Source: Sphingomonas sp. CCH10-B3 | GTDB taxonomy: Bacteria; Pseudomonadota; Alphaproteobacteria; Sphingomonadales; Sphingomonadaceae | NCBI RefSeq assembly: GCF_001556185.1 | Contig: NZ_LSIJ01000061.1 | Coordinates: 124,001 to 188,000, forward strand | DNA: 64,000 bases | Reading direction: 5' to 3' | Shown here: positions 53,419 through 62,520 of the stretch, piece after piece | How the letters are laid out: the number at the start of each line of letters is the position of its first letter | Numbering within the stretch: position 1 is the first letter of the stretch | Program-made: the position numbers and the translations under genes | The notes under the pieces: generated by a model | Database searches by the model: none | Told to the model about the DNA's origin: nothing | The model's input: only the letters and a program-made list of their open reading frames with translations

Positions 53419-55227
53419 CTACCCTTCGTCGCCCATCCTAAGCGCGGCAATAAACGCCTCCTGCGGGATGCTTACCGAGCCATATTCCCGCATCCGCTTC
53501 TTGCCCTCTTTCTGCTTTTCCAGCAGCTTGCGCTTGCGGGTTGCGTCGCCGCCGTAGCATTTCGCGGTCACGTCCTTGCGCAGTGCGGCAATCGTTTCGC
53601 GCGCGATCACCTTGCCGCCGATCGCCGCCTGGATCGGAATCTTGAACAAGTGGCGCGGGATCAGGTCCTTCAGCCGCTCGCACATGCCGCGCCCGCGCAC
53701 TTCGGCCGAGGCGCGGTGGACGATCATGCTGAGCGCATCGACCGGCTCGTTGTTGACGAGGATGCTCATCTTGACGAGGTCGCCCTCGCGATAGCCGATC
53801 TGGTGATAGTCGAAGCTCGCATAGCCGCGGCTGATCGACTTCAGCCGGTCGTAGAAATCGAACACGACTTCGTTGAGCGGCAGTTCATAGGTCACCTGCG
53901 CGCGCCCGCCGACATAGGTCAGGTTCTTCTGGATGCCGCGCCGGTCCTGACAGAGCTTCAGGATGCTGCCGAGATATTCGTCGGGGACATAGATGGTCGC
54001 CTCGATCCACGGTTCCGCGATCGATTCGATCTTGTTGGGATCGGGCATGTCGGCGGGGTTGTGGAGTTCGAGCAGCCCGCCGCCGTGGGTCAGCTCGATC
54101 TCATAGACGACCGACGGCGCGGTGGTGATCAGGTCGAGATCATATTCGCGCGTCAGCCGTTCCTGAATGATCTCGAGGTGCAGCAGCCCGAGGAAACCGC
54201 AGCGGAAGCCGAAGCCAAGCGCCGCCGATGTTTCCATCTCGAAGCTGAAGCTCGCGTCGTTCAGCCGCAGCTTGCCGATCGAATCGCGCAGCTTTTCAAA
54301 GTCGTTGGCGTCGACCGGGAACAGCCCGCAGAACACTACCGGCTGGACTTCCTTGAAGCCCGGCAGCGGCGCATCGGCGGGGCGCTTCGCGTCGGTGATC
54401 GTGTCGCCGACGCGGGTCTGGGCGATTTCCTTGATCTGCGCGGTGATGAAGCCGATCTCGCCCGGCCCGAGCTCGGTCAATTGCTCGATCTTGGGGCGGA
54501 AACAGCCCACGCGGTCGATCAGATGCTGCGTGCCCGCTTGCATGAAGGTGATCAGCTGGCCCTTCTTCAGTACGCCGTCCATCACCCGCACAAGGATGAC
54601 AACGCCGAGATAAGGGTCGTACCAGCTGTCGACCAGCATGGCCTTCAGCGGCGCCGTCGCATCGCCCTTGGGCGGCGGGATGCGCGTGACGATCGCTTCG
54701 AGCACGTCCTCGATACCGATGCCCGACTTGGCGCTGGTGAGCACTGCCTGCGACGCGTCGAGGCCGATCACTTCCTCAATCTCTGCCTTCACCTTGTCGG
54801 GTTCGGCGGCGGGCAGGTCGATCTTGTTGATCACCGGCACGATCTCATGGTCATGCTCGATCGACTGATAGACGTTGGCGAGCGTTTGCGCTTCCACGCC
54901 CTGTGCGGCATCGACCACCAGCAACGCGCCCTCGCACGCAGCGAGGCTGCGGCTGACTTCATAGGCGAAGTCGACGTGGCCGGGCGTGTCCATCAGGTCG
55001 AGCACATAGTCGAGCCCGTCCTTCGCGCGGTAATTGAGGCGCACGGTCTGCGCCTTGATGGTGATGCCGCGTTCCTTTTCGATGTCCATGTTGTCGAGCA
55101 CCTGCTCGGACATTTCGCGCGCGGTCAGCCCGCCCGTTTGCTGGATCAGCCGGTCGGCGAGCGTCGATTTGCCATGGTCGATATGCGCGATGATGGAAAA
55201 GTTACGGATGCGGTCGAGCGGGGTCAC
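53419..55227 (-). CDS. lepA: Elongation factor 4 (LepA)
   Basis: 602-residue ribosome-back-translocating GTPase. G1 AHIDHGKST (about 14-22), switch [11 protein letters not shown]3 DTPGHVDF, G4 NKIDLP are present, and the LepA-specific C-terminal domain ends [20 protein letters not shown]...[25 protein letters not shown] at 55227 ([18 protein letters not shown]) is the start; a longer frame is non-homologous. Single-gene unit. Confidence 0.97.
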   Translation of the reverse strand: MTPLDRIRNFSIIAHIDHGKSTLADRLIQQTGGLTAREMSEQVLDNMDIEKERGITIKAQTVRLNYRAKDGLDYVLDLMDTPGHVDFAYEVSRSLAACEGALLVVDAAQGVEAQTLANVYQSIEHDHEIVPVINKIDLPAAEPDKVKAEIEEVIGLDASQAVLTSAKSGIGIEDVLEAIVTRIPPPKGDATAPLKAMLVDSWYDPYLGVVILVRVMDGVLKKGQLITFMQAGTQHLIDRVGCFRPKIEQLTELGPGEIGFITAQIKEIAQTRVGDTITDAKRPADAPLPGFKEVQPVVFCGLFPVDANDFEKLRDSIGKLRLNDASFSFEMETSAALGFGFRCGFLGLLHLEIIQERLTREYDLDLITTAPSVVYEIELTHGGGLLELHNPADMPDPNKIESIAEPWIEATIYVPDEYLGSILKLCQDRRGIQKNLTYVGGRAQVTYELPLNEVVFDFYDRLKSISRGYASFDYHQIGYREGDLVKMSILVNNEPVDALSMIVHRASAEVRGRGMCERLKDLIPRHLFKIPIQAAIGGKVIARETIAALRKDVTAKCYGGDATRKRKLLEKQKEGKKRMREYGSVSIPQEAFIAALRMGDEG

Positions 55228-55393
55228 TGAGGTCTCTGGTCGGGGCGGAATAGCGCTTTCGCGAGCCGCATAGCAGGATGACGCGTCGCCGACAAAGCCC
55301 CGGCAAATTATCGGCAGCGGCGCCGCGCAACATTCACAAGCGCACCGTTTTGGGTTATCATCGTACCACAACCCACATTGGGGGATGACGGGC

Positions 55394-56344
55394 ATGAAAG
55401 CTGGCCGACTGGTTGCAACAGCGTTGATCGCCACCGCCATGGTTCCTGCCGAGGCGCAAAAGCTCGCCAAGCCGTCGAGCGGCCAGCGCCTGCAGCAGGC
55501 GACGATGAACGACGTGCCGAAGTGCGCGCGCAAGCTGGGTACGCTGTCGATCCGCGACGGCGATGATGCGCGGCCGTGGATGCAGAACAATCTCGCCCCG
55601 CCCGCCAAGCTGCTGCGCGTGCTCGTCCAGCGATCGGGCTGTTTCAACCTGGTCGATCGCGGCGCGGGACTGAATGCCGCGCAGCAGGAACGCGACATCG
55701 GCAATGACCTGGGGCTGCAGCGGCGCTCGAATGTCGGCCAGGGCCAGATCAAGGCTGCCGATTATGTATTGGTCGCCGAGATCGCCAATGCTGACGACAA
55801 TACCAGCGGCAGCGGCGCGGCAGCGGGAATCGGCGGCATTCTGGGCGGGCGCGTCGGGGGCGCGATCGGCGGCATTCGGAACCGCAAGCTCGAAGCGAAT
55901 ACGGTGCTGTCGTTGACCAATGTCCGCACGACCGAGACGATCGCGGTCGAGGAGGGTTATGCCGCCAAGAACAACCTGTCGATTGGCGGCGGCGGCTTTT
56001 TCGCGATCGCCGGCGCGGTCGGTGGCGGTTACGATAATACCGATCTTGGCAAGATCATCACGCTGTCGTTTATCCAGGCCTATACCAACATGGTCAATGC
56101 GCTCGGGCTGGTCCAGCCGGGCGATGCGGGCACGGCAGAGGCCGCTCCCACCAAGACCTACACGGCACAAGGGCCGGTCCAGCTCCGCGCCAGCGCCATC
56201 GGCACGGCGAAAGTAATCCGCACCTTGCCGGCCGGGTCGATCCTGTACCCGACCGGCAACAAGAACGGGCTGTGGTGGGAAGTCGCCGATGAAAACGACA
56301 ATATCGGCTGGGTGCTGAACACCAAGCTCGCGCCCTCGCGCTGA
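55394..56344 (+). CDS. CsgG/HfaB-like exported protein with C-terminal SH3 domain
   Basis: A protein of about 316 residues with a signal peptide (about 1-22, AxA cleavage), then a CsgG/HfaB-type domain ([76 protein letters not shown]) and a C-terminal SH3-like domain (about 250-312, [34 protein letters not shown]...GWV). CsgG proteins export amyloid subunits; related lipoproteins anchor other systems. No lipobox Cys is seen. ATG at 55394 is preferred to 55385, where the G-rich stretch would touch the start. Confidence 0.8.
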   Translation: MKAGRLVATALIATAMVPAEAQKLAKPSSGQRLQQATMNDVPKCARKLGTLSIRDGDDARPWMQNNLAPPAKLLRVLVQRSGCFNLVDRGAGLNAAQQERDIGNDLGLQRRSNVGQGQIKAADYVLVAEIANADDNTSGSGAAAGIGGILGGRVGGAIGGIRNRKLEANTVLSLTNVRTTETIAVEEGYAAKNNLSIGGGGFFAIAGAVGGGYDNTDLGKIITLSFIQAYTNMVNALGLVQPGDAGTAEAAPTKTYTAQGPVQLRASAIGTAKVIRTLPAGSILYPTGNKNGLWWEVADENDNIGWVLNTKLAPSR

Positions 56345-56361
56345 TCCGCGCTGCGGGGCGA

Positions 56362-56880
56362 TCAGGCGGCCCGCGCCGCCTCAATCGCCGCCAGCGCATT
56401 GGCGAAGCGCGCCTCGCCTTGCCCGCCGACCAGCACCCAGCGGACGCCGCGCCGTTCGAGTTCGGCCTTGGACAAGTCGAAGAAGCGTCGGCGCATTGCC
56501 GATGTCCCGAACATGCGGGTGCCATCGTCGACCCACGGCAGGTCGATGTCGAGCAGCAGGTAGAGATCGGCCGTCGCCTTCCATGCATCGAACCAGCGAT
56601 CGCGCGTACCGAAGAGCATGTCGGCCCAAACTGCCGTCATCAGTGGATCGGTGTCGAGCAGCAGCGGATCGGCGCCCGAGGCAAGCGCGCTCTGCGTCAT
56701 CGCTGCGTGCGTCTGCGCGATGGTGACGAGATCGGCCATGGTGAAGTCCACCCCGCGCCGCTCGGCGAAGGTGCGGCCATATTCGGGCACGAACATCGCA
56801 TCGTAATGCCGCGCGAGCCGCTCGATCAGCGTCGACTTGCCCGTGCTCTCGGGGCCATGCAGGCAAATCGTGCGGATCAT
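56362..56880 (-). CDS. NadR-like ribosylnicotinamide kinase / P-loop ATPase
   Basis: A 172-residue P-loop protein: ICLHGPESTGKSTLIERLARHY (Walker A), VPEYGRTFAERRGVDFT, LLLDTDPLMTAVWADMLFG (Walker B region), YLLLDIDLPWVDDGTRMFG. This matches the ribosylnicotinamide kinase half of NadR. It probably phosphorylates nicotinamide riboside to NMN as it enters through PnuC. The ATG overlaps the pnuC stop as ATGA. The NadR adenylyltransferase and DNA-binding parts are absent. Confidence 0.85.
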   Translation of the reverse strand: MIRTICLHGPESTGKSTLIERLARHYDAMFVPEYGRTFAERRGVDFTMADLVTIAQTHAAMTQSALASGADPLLLDTDPLMTAVWADMLFGTRDRWFDAWKATADLYLLLDIDLPWVDDGTRMFGTSAMRRRFFDLSKAELERRGVRWVLVGGQGEARFANALAAIEAARAA

Positions 56881-57446
56881 CCGGCAACATCCTGCCTACG
56901 GGCGCCTCGCCAGTCGATCAGCCCCCAGACCGCGAGCACCAAGAATATCAGATAGAGCACCATGGTGAGCCACAGCCCTTTCACGGCGTAAAGGCCGATC
57001 GACAGCAGGTCGACGCCGATCCACAGCACCCAGCTTTCGATCAGCCGCCGCGACTGCATGATCTGCGCCGCGACGCTGATGATCGCGACGCTCGCGTCCC
57101 ACCACGGCAGCGCGGCATCGGTGTAGCGCTGGACGAGGCTCGCCCAGACGGCGATGGCGACGGCAGTGGCGGCCGCCCAGCCGAGCCGCGCCAGCGTCCC
57201 CAACCGCTCGACCCGGATCTCGCCGCTGCTGCGCGCCGCGCGCGACCACGCCCACCAGCCGTAGAGATTGACCGCGAGAAAGAAGAACTGGAGCAGCGCG
57301 TCGCTATAGAGCTTCGCATCGTAGAAAATCCGCGCGTAGAGCGCGACCATCGCCAGCGCGAAGGGGTAGTTCCAGATGCTCCGCCGCACCACCAGCACGA
57401 CATTGGCGATGCCGAGCAAGAAGGCGATGACCTCCAGCGGCGACAC
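56877..57446 (-). CDS. pnuC: PnuC nicotinamide riboside transporter
   Basis: A 189-residue membrane protein with seven helices: GIANVVLVVRRSIWNYPFALAMVALYARIFYDAKLYSDALLQFFFLAVNLYGWWAW and the second half LPWWDASVAIISVAAQIMQSRRLIESWVLWIGVDLLSIGLYAVKGL are typical PnuC. It works by facilitated diffusion with trapping by the partner kinase. GTG at 57446, three bases after the gph stop. Confidence 0.92.
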   Translation of the reverse strand: MSPLEVIAFLLGIANVVLVVRRSIWNYPFALAMVALYARIFYDAKLYSDALLQFFFLAVNLYGWWAWSRAARSSGEIRVERLGTLARLGWAAATAVAIAVWASLVQRYTDAALPWWDASVAIISVAAQIMQSRRLIESWVLWIGVDLLSIGLYAVKGLWLTMVLYLIFLVLAVWGLIDWRGARRQDVAG

Positions 57447-57449
57447 AGG

Positions 57450-58145
57450 CTAACGCGCGAGCCGCTCGAGCGTGGGGATCAGCGCGTCATAATGATCGAT
57501 CACGGCATCGGCACCGAGCTCCTCGATCGGCCCATGCAGAAAGCCGAAGCTGACCGCGATCGATGGAATGCCCGCAGCCTTCGCCGCCATGATGTCGTAG
57601 ATCGAATCGCCGAGGAAAACCGCGCGCCCGCCGCCGCAGCGCGCGATCATCTCGTTGATCGGCGCCGCGCTCGGCTTGGCATTGCCCGGCCCCAGCGTAT
57701 CGCCGCCGATCACCGTCTCGAACCGGTCGAGCAGGCCGATCAGCCCGAGCAGCCGCACCGCAAGCGATTCGAACTTGTTGGTCACGACGGCAAGTTTCAC
57801 CCCCTGCCCCGCCAGCGCATCAAGCGCCGCGAGCGCGCCGGGATAGGGCTGCGTCAAATCGGCGATATGCGCTTCGTAATGGCGGAGCATTTCCTTGTAG
57901 TAGCCGCGGAATATGTCAGGCGCGCATCCGCCGCTGGCCTCCAGCGCAAGGCGGAGCATTCCCTTCGCCCCGCCGCCGATCATCGGCTCGACCTGCTCGG
58001 GACTGAGCAGCGGACGCCCTGCCAGTGCCAGTGCGTGATTGACGGCGGCGGCCAGATCGGGGCTGGTATCGAGCAGCGTCCCGTCAAGATCGAAGCCGAC
58101 GATGTCGAAGGCGCGGTCCGGCCGCATCGGTGAATTTTCGCTCAT
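57450..58145 (-). CDS. gph: Phosphoglycolate phosphatase-like HAD hydrolase
   Basis: A 231-residue HAD phosphatase: DLDGTLLDTSPD (nucleophile Asp near 19), VTNK in motif II, NAKPSAAPI (Lys motif III) and FLGDSIYDIMAAKAAG (motif IV), with a C1 cap domain. Gph clears 2-phosphoglycolate from DNA repair. Other HAD specificities cannot be excluded. ATG at 58145; upstream of pnuC on the same strand and divergent from glmU. Confidence 0.82.
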   Translation of the reverse strand: MSENSPMRPDRAFDIVGFDLDGTLLDTSPDLAAAVNHALALAGRPLLSPEQVEPMIGGGAKGMLRLALEASGGCAPDIFRGYYKEMLRHYEAHIADLTQPYPGALAALDALAGQGVKLAVVTNKFESLAVRLLGLIGLLDRFETVIGGDTLGPGNAKPSAAPINEMIARCGGGRAVFLGDSIYDIMAAKAAGIPSIAVSFGFLHGPIEELGADAVIDHYDALIPTLERLAR

Positions 58146-58224
58146 GCCCGACTGGCTGCCCGCAAAGCGGTGGCATTGGCAAGCGGTTCATGGCAGGGCG
58201 CCGACAAGGCTCAGGGGCTTTCGC

Positions 58225-59574
58225 ATGACGACACCACCGATCGCCGCTGTCGTCCTTGCCGCGGGCAAGGGCACGCGGATGAAATCCGATCTCCACAAGG
58301 TTCTCCACCCGATCGCTGGCCAGCCGATGCTGATGCACTTGCTGGCGAGCGTCGATGCGCTTGCACCGACGCGGAAAGTCGTCGTGGTCGGTTCGGGCCG
58401 CGACCAGCTCGAAGCGGCATTGGGCGGCAGCGCGACGCTGGCGGTGCAGGAACCGCAGCTCGGCACAGGCCATGCCGTGCAACAGGCCGAGGCAGCGCTG
58501 GCGGGCTTTGATGGCGATGTGCTGATCCTCTATGGCGATGTGCCGCTGGTGCCGACCGAGACGATGCAGCGGATGCTCGATCGGCTCCACGCGCCGGATG
58601 CGCCCGCGATCGTCGTTCTCGGCTTCGAGCCCGAGGACACGTTGCGCTATGGCCGCGTCATCGTCGACGGCGACCGGATCGTGAAGATGGTCGAACACAA
58701 GGACGCGACCGAAGCCGAGCGCGCGGTGCGGCTGTGCAATTCGGGGCTGATGGCGGCGCGCGCGGCCGACCTGTTCGCGCTGCTCGCGCGCGTCGGCAAC
58801 AACAATGCCGCGGGCGAATATTACCTCGTCGACATCGTCAACATCGCCAATGACGATGGCCGGATGAGCGCGGTCGTCACCACCGATCCGTTCGAAGTCG
58901 CCGGCGTCAACAGCCGCGCCGAACTGGCGACGCTGGAAGGTGAATGGCAGGCGCGGCGACGCGCGCAAGCGATGGCCGATGGGGTCACGCTGATCGCGCC
59001 CGACACCGTCTGGTTCGCGCATGACACGGTGTTGGGTCGCGATGTCGTGATTGAGCCCAATGTCTTCTTCGGCCCCGGCGTGACGGTCGGCGACAAGGTG
59101 ACGATCCGCGCCAATTGCCATATCGAGGGCACCGTGATCGGCGGGGCCTGCGAAGTCGGTCCCTTTGCACGGCTCCGCCCCGGCACGGTACTGGGCGAGA
59201 AAGCCAAGATCGGCAATTTCGTCGAGACCAAGAAGGCAGTGCTGGGGGCCGGTGCCAAAGCGAACCATCTGACCTATCTCGGCGATGCCGAGGTCGGCGC
59301 GAAGGCCAATGTCGGCGCCGGCACCATCACTTGCAATTATGACGGGTTCTTCAAGTACAAGACCGTGATCGGCGAAGGTGCCTTCATCGGATCGAATTCG
59401 GCGCTGGTCGCGCCGGTGACGGTCGGTGCCGGGGCGATCGTCGGCGCGGGATCGGTGGTCACCGCCGATGTCGAGCCCGATGCGCTGGCGCTGGCGCGTG
59501 GTGCCCAAGCGGCAAAGCCAGGCTGGGCAAAGCGCTTTCGCGAGCTGATGACGGCGAAGAAGAACGCCAAGTAA
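58225..59574 (+). CDS. glmU: Bifunctional GlcNAc-1-P uridyltransferase / GlcN-1-P acetyltransferase
   Basis: 449-residue bifunctional enzyme making UDP-GlcNAc. The N-terminal half has the nucleotidyltransferase motif LAAGKGTRM (about 12-20) and LYGDVPLV, and the C-terminal half is a left-handed beta-helix (hexapeptide repeats ending VTVGAGAIVGAGSVVTADVEPDALALARG). ATG at 58225 is taken. It lies 22 bases before glmS. Confidence 0.97.
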   Translation: MTTPPIAAVVLAAGKGTRMKSDLHKVLHPIAGQPMLMHLLASVDALAPTRKVVVVGSGRDQLEAALGGSATLAVQEPQLGTGHAVQQAEAALAGFDGDVLILYGDVPLVPTETMQRMLDRLHAPDAPAIVVLGFEPEDTLRYGRVIVDGDRIVKMVEHKDATEAERAVRLCNSGLMAARAADLFALLARVGNNNAAGEYYLVDIVNIANDDGRMSAVVTTDPFEVAGVNSRAELATLEGEWQARRRAQAMADGVTLIAPDTVWFAHDTVLGRDVVIEPNVFFGPGVTVGDKVTIRANCHIEGTVIGGACEVGPFARLRPGTVLGEKAKIGNFVETKKAVLGAGAKANHLTYLGDAEVGAKANVGAGTITCNYDGFFKYKTVIGEGAFIGSNSALVAPVTVGAGAIVGAGSVVTADVEPDALALARGAQAAKPGWAKRFRELMTAKKNAK

Positions 59575-59596
59575 TATATTGGAGTAAAACGATCTT

Positions 59597-61420
59597 ATGT
59601 GCGGAATCGTCGGCATTCTCGGGCAGGACGCGGTGGCGGATCGACTGCTCGACGGGCTCAAGCGGCTCGAATATCGCGGCTATGACTCGGCCGGGATCTG
59701 CACCGTTCATGACGGCCGGTTCGAGCGCCGCCGCGCGCCGGGCAAGCTCGCCAATCTCGCCCACGTGCTCGCCGACAGTCCGCTTCCCGGCAGCAGCGGC
59801 ATCGCCCACACCCGCTGGGCGACGCACGGCGCGCCGACCGAAGACAATGCCCATCCGCACATCGCGGGAGACGTCGTGCTGGTCCACAACGGCATCATCG
59901 AGAATTTCAAGCCGCTGCGCGATGAGCTGCTCGCCGATGGCCGCACCTTCCTCAGCCAGACCGACACCGAAGTCGTCGCGCATCTGATCGCGCGCGAGAT
60001 CGAGCGGGGGACATCGCCGCGCGATGCCGTCGCCACCGTCCTCCCCCGCCTGCACGGCGCGTTTGCGCTCGGCGTGATGTTCAAGTCCGAACCCGATCTG
60101 CTGATCGGCGCCCGGCTCGGTGCGCCGCTGACGGTCGGTTATGGCGACGGTGAAAACTATCTGGGATCGGACGCGCTGGCGCTCGCCCCCCTCACCCAGC
60201 GGATCGCGTATCTGGAGGAAGGCGACTGGGTCGTCATCACCCGTGCCCAGGTCGAGATTTTCGACCGCGACAACCAGCCGGTCGAGCGCCCGATCGTCAA
60301 TTCGGGCGCGTCGGGCCAATTGATGGACAAGGGCAATTACCGCCACTTCATGCTCAAGGAAATTCACGAGCAGCCGGTGGTGGTCGCGCAGACGCTCCGG
60401 TCCTATCTGCGCCCGCTCGAGAACCGCGTCGCGCTGCCTGACATGGAGTTCGACCTCGGTGGCGTCGAGCGCGTGTCCATAGTGGCGTGCGGGACGGCGT
60501 CCTATGTCGGGATGATCGGCAAATACTGGATCGAAAGCCTCGCCCGCGTGCCAGTCGAAGTCGATGTCGCGAGCGAATTCCGCTACCGCGACCCCGTCCT
60601 GACGCCCGACCAGCTCGGCGTCGTCGTGTCGCAGTCGGGCGAAACTGCCGATACGCTCGCGGCGCTACGCCACATGAAGGCGGCGGGGCTGACGACGGCA
60701 GGGATCATCAACGTGCCGACCAGCTCGATGGCGCGCGAAGTCGATCTGCTGATGCCGACCCATGCCGGGCCCGAGATCGGCGTTGCCTCGACCAAGGCGT
60801 TCACCTGCCAGCTCGCGGTGATGGCGGCGCTTGCGGTCAATCTCGCCCGCGCCAAGGGGCTGCTGAGTGCGGAAGCCGAAAGCGAGATCGTCGAACAGCT
60901 GCAAAGCGTGCCCGAAGCGATGAGCATGGCCCTCGCCCACGACGAAGAAATCGAAGCGATGGCGCCCAAGATCGCGGCGGCGCGCGACGTGCTTTATCTG
61001 GGGCGTGGCCCGGAATATCCGATGGCGCTCGAAGGCGCGCTGAAGCTGAAGGAAATCAGCTACATCCACGCCGAGGGCTATGCTTCAGGCGAAATGAAGC
61101 ACGGTCCCATTGCCCTCATTGACGACAGCGTGCCGCTGATCGTGCTCGCACCGTCGGGGCCGCTGTTCGACAAGACCGTCAGCAACATGCAGGAAGCGCA
61201 GGCGCGCGGCGCGCAGGTGGTGCTGGTTTCCGACGCTGAAGGCATTGCGCAGGCAGGCGAGAACACGATCGCGACGATCGAAATGCCCAAAGTGCATCCG
61301 CTGATCGCGCCGCTCGTCTATGCCGTACCGATCCAGCTGCTCGCTTATCACGTCGCGGTATTCAAGGGCACCGACGTCGACCAGCCGCGCAATCTGGCGA
61401 AGTCGGTCACGGTCGAGTGA
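59597..61420 (+). CDS. glmS: Glutamine--fructose-6-phosphate aminotransferase
   Basis: 607-residue amidotransferase that makes glucosamine-6-phosphate from Fru-6-P and glutamine. The nucleophile is Cys2 (MCGIVGILG). The glutaminase domain is followed by two SIS domains with the sugar-binding SQSGETADTLAALR and the C-terminal PRNLAKSVTVE. Start ATG at 59597. It overlaps the ROK kinase as GTGA. Confidence 0.98.
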   Translation: MCGIVGILGQDAVADRLLDGLKRLEYRGYDSAGICTVHDGRFERRRAPGKLANLAHVLADSPLPGSSGIAHTRWATHGAPTEDNAHPHIAGDVVLVHNGIIENFKPLRDELLADGRTFLSQTDTEVVAHLIAREIERGTSPRDAVATVLPRLHGAFALGVMFKSEPDLLIGARLGAPLTVGYGDGENYLGSDALALAPLTQRIAYLEEGDWVVITRAQVEIFDRDNQPVERPIVNSGASGQLMDKGNYRHFMLKEIHEQPVVVAQTLRSYLRPLENRVALPDMEFDLGGVERVSIVACGTASYVGMIGKYWIESLARVPVEVDVASEFRYRDPVLTPDQLGVVVSQSGETADTLAALRHMKAAGLTTAGIINVPTSSMAREVDLLMPTHAGPEIGVASTKAFTCQLAVMAALAVNLARAKGLLSAEAESEIVEQLQSVPEAMSMALAHDEEIEAMAPKIAAARDVLYLGRGPEYPMALEGALKLKEISYIHAEGYASGEMKHGPIALIDDSVPLIVLAPSGPLFDKTVSNMQEAQARGAQVVLVSDAEGIAQAGENTIATIEMPKVHPLIAPLVYAVPIQLLAYHVAVFKGTDVDQPRNLAKSVTVE

Positions 61421-62298
61421 GCGCGCCGCTCGTCGCCGGGGTTGAACTCGGCGGCACCAAATGCGTGTGCATCCTGGGCACCGGCCCCGATGACGTGCGC
61501 GCGATCGAGCGCGTGCCGACCACCACCCCCGCCGAAACGCTGGCGGCGATCGAGGCGGTGCTCGACGGCTGGCGAGACTTTGCCGCCCTCGGCATCCCGA
61601 GCTTCGGGCCGGTCGGGATCGATCGCGCCGCCCCCGATTGGGGGCATATTACCGCGACCACCAAGCCCGGCTGGTCGGGCACCGACATCGCCCCGCGCCT
61701 CGCCGCGCGCTACGACGTGCCGGTCGGCTTCGACACCGATGTCGTCGGTGCCGCGCTCGCCGAGGCGCGCTGGGGGGCGGCGCAGGGGCTGGCCGACCTC
61801 GCCTATGTCACGATCGGTACTGGCGTCGGCGTCGGGCTGATCGCAGGCGGCAAGCCGCTGTCGGGGCTCACCCATGCCGAGCTCGGCCATATCCGCCCGC
61901 GCCGCCTGCCGGGCGACGATTTCTCCGGCATCTGCAGCTTCCACGCCGATTGCGTCGAAGGGCTCGCGTCAGGCCCCGCGATTGCAGCGCGCGCGGGCAA
62001 GCCGGGCGATCAGCTCGCCGACGACGATCACGCCTGGGTGCCGGTGGCTGACGCCATCGCGCAATTGTGCCACACGCTGGTGCTGACCGGCGTCCCGCGC
62101 CGGATCGTTTTCGGCGGCGGCGTCGCAGTCGGCACCCCGCATCTGCTGCCCCGCATTCGCGCCGCCCTTGCCGACAGCATTGGCAGCTATGGCAATCTCG
62201 CGCTGCTGGGGGATCTTGATGCCTTCGTCGTCCCGGCAGCGCTCGGCGACCGGGCGGGTCCGCTCGGCGCTATCCTGCTCGGCCAGGCGGCGCTTTAA
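61417..62298 (+). CDS. ROK-family fructokinase-like sugar kinase
   Basis: A 293-residue ROK kinase: GVELGGTKCVCIL (ATP site), IGTGVGVGLI, ELGHIRPRRLPGDDFSGICSFHADCVEGLASGPAIAAR with the ROK Zn-type Cys/His residues, and VFGGGVAVG. The HxxC-type zinc pattern and GICxFHxDCxEGLASGP are those of bacterial ROK fructokinases. Linked to glmS, it could supply Fru-6-P for glucosamine synthesis. GTG at 61417 overlaps the glmS stop. Confidence 0.88.
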   Translation: MSAPLVAGVELGGTKCVCILGTGPDDVRAIERVPTTTPAETLAAIEAVLDGWRDFAALGIPSFGPVGIDRAAPDWGHITATTKPGWSGTDIAPRLAARYDVPVGFDTDVVGAALAEARWGAAQGLADLAYVTIGTGVGVGLIAGGKPLSGLTHAELGHIRPRRLPGDDFSGICSFHADCVEGLASGPAIAARAGKPGDQLADDDHAWVPVADAIAQLCHTLVLTGVPRRIVFGGGVAVGTPHLLPRIRAALADSIGSYGNLALLGDLDAFVVPAALGDRAGPLGAILLGQAAL

Positions 62299-62324
62299 GG
62301 GTCAGTCCGACGCAAATGCCATCA

Positions 62325-62419
62325 CGTCATTCACGCGAAGGCGGGAATCCATAAGCACTCGCCTCACCCGCCCGTCTCCCCGCCAGCCCTTATGGACTCC
62401 CGCCTTCGCGAGGATGACG
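62325..62419. repeat. Inverted extragenic palindromic repeat
   Basis: Two 31-base arms (62325-62355 and 62389-62419) are inverted and match at 28 of 31 positions, with a 33-base spacer. The core is GCGAAGGCGGGA with flanking CGTCAT and CCATAAG, a common form of sphingomonad extragenic repeat. It lies between the ROK kinase gene and the next gene, and may act as a transcript-end hairpin. Confidence 0.8.
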
Positions 62420-62520
62420 ATGGAAATACGACGATCCGGTGCTCGCGAAGGCAGCGCTCTAACGCTTTCTTAACCACGCTCCCCGCATGATCGTTAAGAT
62501 TATCGAGGGGGAGTGGCCCG

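Noticed and set aside
62300..62470. A small gene in the repeat region
   Set aside because: The open frames here simply cross the inverted repeat and lack a coding signature.
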